Of a stretch of DNA of 15,893 bases, positions 7,044 through 15,893 are shown piece by piece. The position numbers and the translations under genes were made by a program. Source of the DNA: Spirogloea muscicola (Eukaryota > Streptophyta > Zygnematophyceae > Spirogloeales > Spirogloeaceae); NCBI GenBank assembly GCA_009602725.1, contig WELB01000119.1, positions 385,663 through 401,555 of the forward strand, written 5' to 3'. Under the pieces are notes generated by a model. The model ran no database searches and was not told where the DNA came from. It saw only the letters and a list, made by a program, of their open reading frames with translations. Position 1 is the first letter of the stretch, and the number at the start of each line of letters is the position of its first letter.

Positions 7044-7604
7044 ATGCGAAGCCTAGGAAGCAGCCGCTGGAAAAGTAGCTCTGCTGAGAGGGCCTTATCG
7101 CCATTTGGTCGCCTGGTCGCCATCCCGCTAGTAGGAGGTCCCGGTGTACTTACGGATGTGGTGACTGCCGCCTGTGTGCACTCCGCCAACCCCACCAGAT
7201 TGGCGTCTACTGCAGTGCGCGCGGTCGGCCTGGCGGCCCGTGGCAAGGAGCGCAAGTATGCCGATCACCCTGCTGGTAATGAGTTCGCGGCACTTGCCAT
7301 TGACGTCCACGGGGCTTTCGGCAGTCACTGGTTGGACCTCTTCCAGCGGCTTGCCCGGCAGGCCATCGATTGGCGGCCGGGTCAGCCAGGGCAGTTGGCC
7401 GGCGTCAGCACTGCAAGCTCGCTTGCGCTGGTATTTTGCTGGCGGTTGTCAGTCTCTTTCCAGCGCTCCCTGGCTCACGCAGTCCACTTGCAAGCAGGCC
7501 GTCGTGCCGGCAGAGCCCTCGCTGCTGCCTCTGGCTCTGGCCAGGGGACCCACTTCCAGGAGCCCAGCATCTCTGATCTGCGGCTGCTTAGCAGGGGTTA
7601 CTGA
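7044..7604 (+). pseudogene. LINE-like C-terminal domain, copy F (longest open copy)
   Basis: One uninterrupted frame runs to the native stop TGA at 7602-7604. Homology to the other copies starts near AARGKERKYADHP (residue about 69) and continues through NEFAALAIDVHGAFG, HWLDLFQRLARQAID, SFQRSLAHAVHLQAG, RALAAASGSG and ISDLRLLSRGY. The stretch before it (PLVGGPGVLTDVVTAACVHS) looks like the upstream part of the same tail. The segment normally reading FNAAGSLSQVFRMRLAV is altered here to VSTASSLALVFCWRLSV, and RAG is duplicated with one extra residue. Such tails follow the reverse transcriptase in many algal LINE-like ORFs (established in general; family not proven here). There is no reverse transcriptase upstream, so this is a 5'-truncated copy. 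Confidence 0.65.
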
Positions 7605-7720
7605 GTGTCTCGTAGCAGCTTGGTTTCTGTTACTTAGCGCTTCCCCTGGCCCCCTTCTCGTACTCTGTTCATTCTTTTCCGGGCTGGTTGTTCCAGCCCC
7701 TATTCTCAATGGGCGAGCAC
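7605..7720 (+). repeat. 3' UTR and terminal hairpin of copy F
   Basis: After the stop come GTTCATTCTTTTCC and a perfect hairpin GGGCTGG/CCAGCCC (7681-7699, 5-base loop), then TTCTCAATGGGCGAGCAC (7703-7720). The same order and end (TTCTCAATGGGCGAGCAC) follow the stop of minus-strand copy J at 8899, and a similar end follows the minus-strand tail at 15559-15521. This suggests the native 3' end of the element. Confidence 0.65.
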
Positions 7721-7925
7721 TTTCTTCGCGTTATGGCTGCTGCATCTGGAGCTAGGTGGAGTGCCTCTTTCCCAGCTGCGAGTTACTGCGACTTGCTGCT
7801 GCTCACTCATGTGTACTGAGCTTCCATGTGCGGTCTTCTCGTGTCTAGCTGTGTAGCTTTTTTGTTGGCACCTTTTGGCTCTTTGGACCCTGTCCATTCT
7901 TTTTTGGGCTGGCCATTCCCAGCCC
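7721..7925 (+). repeat. Additional terminal module with hairpin
   Basis: It repeats the order ACTGCGACTTGCTGCTGCT, GTGTACTGAGCTTCC, TCTAGCTGTGTAGC, TTTGGACCCTGTCCATTC and hairpin GGGCTGG/CCAGCCC at 7906-7925, the least damaged hairpin besides 7681-7699. It directly precedes fragment G. Confidence 0.6.
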
Positions 7926-8317
7926 CTACCCTCTTGGCCCACGCCTTGCACCTGCGTGCTGGCCGTGCTCTTGCTGCAGCCTCTGGTTTTCGTCAGGGAG
8001 ATTGTTTCCGGGCAGCTAGTCTCGCCACTGACGTCCACGCGCTTGGGACGCGATGGCTTGACCTGCTCCAGCGCCTTGCGTGGCATGCGGTGGCCCGCCG
8101 CCAAGGGCAGCAAAGCGAGCAGCCTGGCTTCAATGCCGCCGGGTCCCCTGCTCGAGCGTTTCGGATGCGCTTGGCCATTTCCTTGCAGAGGTCTCTTGCC
8201 TTCGCTGTCCACTTGCGTTCAGGCCGCGCCTTGGCTGCTGCCTCCAGGTTCCGTCAGGGCAACGTCTATCAGCCTGCTACTTACTCTGGCTTGCACTTAC
8301 CGACTCGAGGTTACTGA
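7926..8317 (+). pseudogene. LINE-like fragments G and H, head to tail
   Basis: Fragment G (about 7930-8000) reads LAHALHLRAGRALAAASGF in the frame from 7826, directly after the hairpin. Fragment H follows in the same frame: TDVHALGTRWLDLLQRLAWH, AVARRQGQQSEQPGFNAAGS, AFRMRLAISLQRSLAFAVHL, RSGRALAAASRFRQG and GLHLPTRGY with TGA at 8315-8317. H lacks the KERKYADHPAG part and begins inside the VHG motif. Apart from truncation, H is one of the best copies. Joined fragments of the same domain in one frame are unusual and point to template switching or recombination. Confidence 0.65.
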
Positions 8318-8509
8318 GAGCCCCCTTACTGCCGTCTTAGCACTTAGTCTCTTGCTTTTTGCGCCATCCGGCCCCTCCCGACCTCGTACATTCTTCAGGG
8401 CTGGCCTCTTACACCCACCAGTCAATCTGGAAGCGCTGTTGTAGCTAAAGCACACACGGACACAAGTTGTGACGAAACTAATCAGTAACCCCTACTGAAA
8501 TGGCTTGAC
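8318..8509 (+). repeat. Tail after copy H, then short unassigned spacer
   Basis: The 3' UTR contains GCGCCATCCGGCCCCTCCCG, ACCTCGTACATTCTTCA and a damaged hairpin (GGGCTG 8398-8403, partner ACACCC), followed by ACCAGTCAATCTGG. Bases 8440-8500 (AAAGCACACACGGACACAAG and on) match nothing else I could find in the window. Confidence 0.5.
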
Positions 8510-8757
8510 TTGCTTCACAGCCTTGCGCGGCGTGCAGCGGCCCGCCGCCTCGGGCAGCAGGGCGAGGCCCAGCTTCAATGTCACCGGGTCCCTCGCTGAA
8601 GTCTTCCGAATGCGTTTGGCCATCTCGATGCAGCTGGTCTTTTGCCTTCGCGGTTCACTCGCGCGCAGGCCGAGCTTTAGCGGTGGCGTCCAGCTTCCAT
8701 CAGGGCGACGTCTTTCCGCCGGCTAGCTACTCAGACTTGCATCTCCTGACTAGAAAG
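8500..8757 (+). pseudogene. LINE-like C-terminal domain, copy I
   Basis: TGGCTTGACTTGCTTCACAG encodes WLDLLHS, then LARRAAARRLGQQGEAQLQ. A shifted frame gives FNVTGSLAEVFRMRLAISMQ, and another gives FAFAVHSRAGRALAVASSFH, SYSDLHLLT. At least two frameshifts break it. It begins exactly at WLDLL and ends at LLT, where the sequence passes straight into the reversed tail of copy J. Confidence 0.6.
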
Positions 8758-8761
8758 AAGG

Positions 8762-8898
8762 TGCTCGCCCATTGAGAAGAGGGGCTGGCAAAGCCAACCC
8801 AAAAAGAATGGACAATGTTCAAAGCCAAAGAAAGAGGTGCTGAAAAAGGACTACACTATGAAGTGCAAGACGGTGCAGAGGGAGATGCAGATGGCTGC
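8762..8898 (-). repeat. 3' UTR and terminal hairpin of copy J
   Basis: Read on the minus strand: GAACATTGTCCATTC, TTTTT, hairpin GGGTTGG/CCAGCCC (8800-8782, with one G-T pair), then CTTCTCAATGGGCGAGCAC ending near 8763. It is the same terminus as copy F on the opposite strand, which supports it as the real element end. Confidence 0.65.
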
Positions 8899-9146
8899 TC
8901 AGTATCCACGTGTGAGCAACAGCAGATCAGAGTAACTCGGAGCAGGAGAAGCGGCACTTTGCCGAGACCCGGAAGCAGCAGCCATAGCACGGCCAGCCCG
9001 CGCGTGGACCGCATGAGCCAAAGAGCGCTGCAGCGAGACCGCCAGCCTCATCCGAAAGACCTGCGAGAGGGAGCCGGCAGCATTGAAGCCTGGCGAACCC
9101 TGCCGCCGCTCGATGGCCTCCCGGGCAAGACTAGAGGTCACTGATC
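8899..9146 (-). pseudogene. LINE-like C-terminal domain, copy J
   Basis: One open frame on the minus strand reads SLAREAIERRQGSPGFNAAG, SLSQVFRMRLAVSLQRSLAH, AVHARAGRAMAAASGSRQ and LLLLTRGY with TGA at 8901-8899. It is intact from LAREAI to the stop but lacks the VHGAFG and WLDLL segments upstream. The frame extends to 9183 through unrelated sequence. Its native 3' UTR is retained. Confidence 0.65.
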
Positions 9147-9184
9147 GTTCCCTGGCTGATGTCTTAGTCCTAGTCCTTCGCACT

Positions 9185-9400
9185 CTGGCTCCTTCAGACC
9201 TTGTCCATCTCTTTGGGCTGGCTTTTCCCAGCCACCAGTCAATCTGGCCGCGCTTACTCTCTTACTGACTTTTTGGGCTGCCCATCCCAGCCCCTAATAT
9301 CGACGGGCGAGCAATTTTTATATGGACGAGCACTTTTCCGAAGTTGCGGCTCCGCGTTACGTAGATGCAGAAGCTATACTAGCTTTTGGGCTGGGCAGCC
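9185..9400 (+). repeat. Two or three plus-oriented hairpin tails
   Basis: Hairpins lie at 9215-9233 (GGCTGG/CCAGCC, followed by ACCAGTCAATCTGGCCGCGC) and 9275-9293 (GGGCTG/CAGCCC, followed by a damaged form of the GGGCGAGCA end at 9304-9312). A broken one lies at 9388-9400. A second ACGAGCACTTTTCCG near 9325-9339 repeats the terminal word again. No coding homology lies between them. Confidence 0.55.
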
Positions 9401-9711
9401 ATTGCCTACATTGGAAGAGCTTTTTTCATCGCTTTTCTTTTCTTGTCAGATGCACTGCAAATCACCCCTGTATGCATGGCTTGTCACGGCCACCCCTTCA
9501 CATCAAGCAGCCGCGTTCGCTGTGCTGACCACCTAGCTGGACGACAAGCAAGCTGCCAGGCGCCACGCCAGCGCCGCGGGACGGCGGTTGCACAGCGGCG
9601 GCGGCGAGGGCGGCGGCCGCGGCGGCGCGCTCTCCGCGCATTGNGGCCCAACGGCGGCGCCGAAGCCCGAGGCACGGTCGCGGCCCGCTCTCTCGCCGCC
9701 GGACTCCCAGC
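9401..9711. other. No gene; GC-rich leader region with one ambiguous base
   Basis: Bases 9401-9540 show nothing recognisable. From about 9569 to 9640 there is a CGG/GCC-rich tract (GCGGCGGCGGCGAGGGCGGC and similar), and base 9644 is an undetermined N within it. Its position just upstream of the ATG at 9712 suggests the promoter or 5' UTR of that gene, but no TATA box or other element is evident. Confidence 0.4.
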
Positions 9712-10519
9712 ATGATGCTGGCCACCGCGCTGCATGGGCTGCCGCTGCTGCGGGCCGTGCCCGCAGCCCCCCGGCGGCCTGGCTGCCTAAACCTGGGCTC
9801 CTCGAGGGCATCCATGGCCGGCCGAGGCCGCCGAAGGCTGCTCGGTGCGCCGTGCGGGGCCGCCGCTCCCCCCCACACCGTGCCGGCAGGCCACAAGCAG
9901 GCCGGCCAGCCGCTGGCTGCCGGCCTTGCGCGGGCGGCCATCGTGACGCCGACGGTGGAGTGGGCCGTGCGCATGTGCGCGTATTACGTGCTGCTGCGCG
10001 TCGGCATCACGGGCAAGCGGCCGGCCGCTGCCTCGGCCGGTGCTCCTGCTGTTGCTGGTGAGCTTTCCAGCGGAGCCCTGTGATTGAAAGACCTGCAATG
10101 CAGGCCATAGCGCCGGCTTCGACAGCGCACCCCTTTGGACAGCCGGCTTGCCAGCTGCAGCCGAAATTCGCCGACCACGTCATTGCTGCGCTGAGGCATT
10201 GCATCTCCGGGTGTGCTATCACAAAGAGGCCTCTGCCGACCACCACATCAACAAGGGGCATCCAGCACTTCGGCAGCTCTGCAGCTCGAAGCTCTGCAGC
10301 AGCCTTTGGCCTCGCTTTGCGCGTGAGCGTCACTGATATTCTGCTTGCCGCATCCTTGGAACATGGCCTCCAGCTGGAGGTGACGACAGCACACCACTTT
10401 CTGGTCTCCTCCCTGAATGGCTGAAGGACTTCCTTGGTGGCGAGTCAGGCGAGCGCTCCGTACCCCTGGGCCTGCTCGTCACCCTTGAGCTGCGCTTGGG
10501 AATCACAAAGGCCCTGTGA
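9712..10519 (+). CDS. Unrecognised protein, probably plastid-targeted, spliced
   Basis: The ATG at 9712 opens an Ala/Arg/Pro-rich N-terminus with few acidic residues (MMLATALHGLPLLRAVPAAP, later RGRRRLLGAPCGAAAPPH), typical of algal plastid transit peptides. A likely mature part follows: TPTVEWAVRMCAYYVLLRVG, a possible membrane or amphipathic helix. Exon 1 ends at 10057 before GTGAGC, phase 1. The simplest partner exon starts at 10374 after GGCCTCCAG and reads GGDDSTPLSGLLPEWLKDFL, then GGESGERSVPLGLLVTLELR and LGITKAL with TGA at 10517-10519. This gives an intron of 316 bases and a protein of about 163 residues. An alternative keeps an extra exon 10104-10322 (236 residues) with two introns of 46 and 51 bases; it is in phase, but the encoded Cys/His-rich sequence looks unnatural and the beta-amylase introns here are 111-277 bases. 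I do not recognise the family. Confidence 0.5.
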
Positions 10520-10789
10520 CAAAGCACCTCATGCTGTCGTACAATCTACACTGAAAGCCCAAGGGCCATCCTTACAGGCTACCGCACCAATTCATGAGTT
10601 GCAGCAAGCCTGCAACACGGTCATAGTCACTATGTTAGCTTCTCTGACTCACATTGCACTTTTAGATGGGGCAGCTGTCCTATGTGTAATATTTGTCTTA
10701 CTTCACACTGGACCTAGAAACAACTTTGAGCAGCAGGTCATGGTGCCCCTGGTTGCTAAATTGCAAGGGATGGCACGCAGAAGCGAAGA
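10520..10789 (+). other. Gap between predicted coding stretches
   Basis: This holds TGTAA at 10685-10689, a possible polyadenylation signal for the gene ending at 10519. One plus-strand frame reads a hydrophobic run (MLASLTHIALLDGAAVLCVI) between about 10632 and 10710 after a possible acceptor CCTTACAG near 10577. It could be an exon of either neighbouring gene, but I found no matching donor. Confidence 0.35.
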
Positions 10790-11319
10790 AGGCGAGGCAG
10801 GCTATGCGCCTCACATCCAAGTGGAAGACTAGCACCAAGGGCACACTTGTGCGTAAGCTTCGAGTGCCCTCCAAGAGTGAGGGCAGGCGGATGCTCCAGC
10901 ATATCTGCGGTGTGCTCTCAGACGATGAGCTCTTCTTTGATGCAGGAGTGCAGAAGGTGCGTCATGCCTCGCATGCCACTTCGACAAGCATTGCTTGACT
11001 CACCGTACATGATTGACAATGATGTTGTTCACAGTGATAAATGTGGCGCTGAGATGGCCATTGGCTCACATCACGGCTGAAGACCTTATCCAGACTGACC
11101 ATCCGCACGTTCTATTGCAAGCAGACATGCCAAATACGGCGAGAAAGTGCACATGGAGAATCTGTGTGCAGCAGCAACGTCCGAGCTTTGTTCGATGAGC
11201 TGCCCACGCCACACCTGGAGCTGGAGATTACGGTGTTTCCCCCAGGGCCTATCACTTCGGTGGAGTATGAGCGGGCAGCCAAACTCGAAACAGCCCTCAA
11301 GACTGGCCGGACTATCTAA
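10790..11319 (+). CDS. Unrecognised gene, two probable exons
   Basis: Exon-like stretch 1 (about 10790-10956) reads KKARQAMRLTSKWKTSTKGT, LVRKLRVPSKSEGRRMLQHI and CGVLSDDELFFDAGVQK, then GTGCGT, a donor also used in the beta-amylase gene of this window. Stretch 2 (about 11083-11319) reads TLSRLTIRTFYCKQTCQIRR, then SNVRALFDELPTPHLELEIT, VFPPGPITSVEYERAAKLET and ALKTGRTI with TAA at 11317-11319. Both are phase 0 at the proposed junction, but the acceptor (GCTGAAG) is poor, so the splice site is uncertain. The first part is basic and the last part acidic; VEYERAAKLETAL faintly resembles a UVR-type motif. No start codon was fixed. It may be the 3' part of the gene beginning at 9712 or a separate gene. 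Confidence 0.4.
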
Positions 11320-11615
11320 TTAGCACAAATTTCCCTCTGCCTGAGATGCCTCCCTGTCATGCCCGCTCAAGTGAGTGCCTTGCTTGCCAATTACCTCGGC
11401 AACATACAGCAGAGCTGAGCTGCTACCCGTATACACTTGGCAGCGGGCACAATGAATTGAGCTTCATATGCTACAATGAGATTATGGGTTTTTAGTACTT
11501 GAAAGTATGGTATCAAGGCACATGAATCACTTGTGCATGAACATTGGCACAACATGCTTACAGACTAATACACTCACATTCTGAGGCTAGCCTTTGTCTC
11601 TTCATATGACTAAAA
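11320..11615. other. No gene seen
   Basis: Moderately AT-rich DNA with no ORF or repeat that I could relate to the rest of the window. It probably contains the 3' UTR of the preceding plus-strand gene. Confidence 0.35.
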
Positions 11616-11900
11616 ATGGCATCATCCTCAAAGATCGCTCAAACACAGGTTGACCACTTTCAGCGGATCCAGGGTACTAAGGTGGACAAAGGCCAAGTGG
11701 TAGCTTATTTTGCTAAATCAACACCTGCACTAGTCAGAAGTAAGGCAAAGCAATTGTGACCTGGATGAGGTGCCAGTAGGCGAATGTATAAGCCCTTCAT
11801 GTGTGGCTTTCCGAAGGAGCTAGACTCTCCAGGCTTCGACAGATCGAAGATAAGTGACCGCTCAATCCTAAGAAGGTTCGCTGACTACATCTGGTACTAG
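11616..11900 (+). pseudogene. Broken ORF of unknown origin
   Basis: ATG at 11616 opens MASSSKIAQTQVDHFQRIQG, then TKVDKGQVVAYFAKSTPALV and RSKAKQL, and meets TGA at 11757-11759. Starting at 11758 the next frame reads DLDEVPVGE. From 11784 the original frame resumes with MYKPFMCGFPKELDSPGFDR and SKISDRSILRRFADYIWY before TAG at 11898-11900. Codons look protein-like on both sides of the break. One reading is a single ancestral ORF with two small frameshifts; an unrecognised intron is also possible. I do not recognise the protein. It lies downstream of the beta-amylase gene on the opposite strand. Confidence 0.4.
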
Positions 11901-11919
11901 TCCAGGTGGGGCTAACAGC

Positions 11920-11924
11920 TTACA
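11920..11924 (-). promoter_or_regulatory. Possible polyadenylation signal TGTAA
   Basis: TGTAA on the minus strand is the usual green-algal polyadenylation signal. It lies 19 bases past the stop of the alternative last exon (11971-11943) and about 150 bases past the read-through stop at 12075 of the beta-amylase gene. A pentamer occurs often by chance, so this is only positional support. Confidence 0.35.
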
Positions 11925-12074
11925 CAGTTGGGTGTTGACCTCTCAGTGGTTCAAGTCGCTGACTGCTTCACCTGTTCAGTAGAAGCAACTTTTTAGCATA
12001 TGGCTGCTTGCTTGAAGATCTTTCAAAGGATACCTAGACCAACTTGGCTTGCTGCAAGAGGCTTGCTGCCCAAT

Positions 12075-15203
<3,129 letters not shown>

Positions 15204-15520
15204 GCCGGCGAGGCGGCGACGGGCGGAAGCCGGAATGCAAACGCGACGAGGGCCCCTGCCAGCCAGCTGTCACGGCGGGGATAGTCAAAGCCCAGGCCGA
15301 CCAGAATGAAAAGGTCCATGGGTCCGGCGGGGGTTTGAGGAGATCAACAGCTCTGCCAATACAAGGCAGGGCTGTGACGAGAATTCTTCGTGTGCTTGAA
15401 ACGAACGAATGAGGGGGAAAGCGCGCGGGGCGCATGAAATGGAATGGAGGCCAATTCAAGCAATTCCGTATATTAGAAACAAATGAAGGCCAAATTGCCA
15501 AGTACAAAGAAGGAAGAATG
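15204..15520. other. Upstream region of the beta-amylase gene
   Basis: No separate gene is supported. GC-rich DNA lies near the ATG and a more A-rich region at about 15395-15510. It should hold the promoter and 5' UTR, but no TATA box or known element is evident. ORFs crossing here read through the amylase first exon and intron in other frames. Confidence 0.4.
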
Positions 15521-15600
15521 AGCTCGCCCATAGAAGAGACGGGCTGGCAGAAGCCAGCTAAAAGAGAATGGACAAATCCAAAGAGCTACTACATGTGCCG
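15521..15600 (-). repeat. Minus-oriented hairpin tail
   Basis: Read on the minus strand: GGATTTGTCCATTCTCTTTT, hairpin AGCTGG/CCAGCC (15559-15541), then TCTTCTATGGGCGAGCTC, a slightly changed form of the terminal word seen at 7703-7720. It stands without coding sequence of its own and is followed within a few bases by plus-strand copy K. Confidence 0.6.
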
Positions 15601-15611
15601 AAAAGAAGGCA

Positions 15612-15893
15612 CTGGGAAGAGAGTCCCAGGAGTACGCGGATCATCCGCGGGAAGACGAGTTCTTCCCGTTGGCCATCGACACACATGGGCCGCTGGGCGC
15701 TCGGTGGCTCGAGCTGCTCACCCAGCTCGCCCGCCACACCATCGCCCGGCGCTTCCATGGGGAGCCGGTTGACTTCCCTGCAGCCGGGTCGCTGGCGCAA
15801 GTGTATCGAATGCGCCTGGCCGTCTCGCTGCAGAGGTCCATGGCCCGGGCGCTGCACCTTCGTGCCGGCAGAGCCCTCGCTGCTGCCTCTGGC
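15612..15893 (+). CDS. LINE-like C-terminal domain, copy K (partial, runs off window)
   Basis: One open frame continues to the last base: GRESQEYADHPREDEFFPLA, IDTHGPLGARWLELLTQLAR, HTIARRFHGEPVDFPAAGSL, AQVYRMRLAVSLQRSMARAL and HLRAGRALAAASG. It is the most complete and least damaged version of the domain here and has high GC at third codon positions, so it is probably the youngest. Homology begins near the KERKYADHP motif, as in copies C and D, with a reversed tail just before it, so the reverse transcriptase that should precede it is missing. The native stop and tail would lie beyond the window. Confidence 0.6.
   Translation, partial: MGRESQEYADHPREDEFFPLAIDTHGPLGARWLELLTQLARHTIARRFHGEPVDFPAAGSLAQVYRMRLAVSLQRSMARALHLRAGRALAAASG

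Noticed and set aside
10104-10322. Extra exon for the gene at 9712
   Set aside because: It is in phase, but it needs introns of 46 and 51 bases and gives a Cys/His/Trp-rich sequence; kept only as an alternative.

Overview
The window looks like nuclear DNA of a green alga (a chlorophyte, perhaps a trebouxiophyte; inferred). The evidence is a plant-type beta-amylase gene split by at least seven GT-AG introns, Ala/Arg-rich plastid-transit-like N-termini, TGTAA motifs that resemble the green-algal polyadenylation signal, and high-GC coding DNA set in dense retroelement debris. No bacterial operons, RNA genes or CRISPR arrays were seen.

Layout. From 1 to about 1260 and from about 5100 to 9400 the DNA is a mosaic of broken copies, in both orientations, of the 3' end of one non-LTR (LINE-like) retroelement. 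Each copy carries part of a C-terminal protein domain (KERKYADHP ... VHGAFG ... WLDLLQRLA ... RMRLAVSLQRSLAHAVHLRAGRALAAASG ... LLTRGY-stop), a 3' UTR of roughly 110 bases, and a hairpin (GGGCTGG ... CCAGCCC). Often only the hairpin tail is present, repeated in tandem or inverted. A well-preserved copy starts at 15612 and runs off the right edge. From about 1428 to 4830 lies a rearranged LTR retrotransposon: two LTR-like arms in inverted orientation, a primer binding site matching initiator tRNA-Met, and three gag fragments. Two of these form a 1.17 kb tandem duplication on the minus strand, and one lies on the plus strand.

From 9.7 kb onward the content is mostly genic. A plus-strand gene (9712-10519) encodes an unrecognised, probably plastid-targeted protein. 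Coding-looking exons at about 10.79-11.32 kb belong to a second unrecognised gene or to a continuation of the first. A broken ORF lies at 11.6-11.9 kb. The minus strand from 15203 down to about 12075 encodes the beta-amylase, whose exons join in phase to give a protein of about 542 residues with both catalytic glutamates.

How the parts relate. Beta-amylase acts in starch breakdown, and its transit-like N-terminus suggests the plastid isoform. The retroelement fragments look non-autonomous and decayed. Their shared feature is the 3' hairpin tail, which recurs at 17 clear places and keeps appearing at the same coding junctions. That is the least explained structure in the window.
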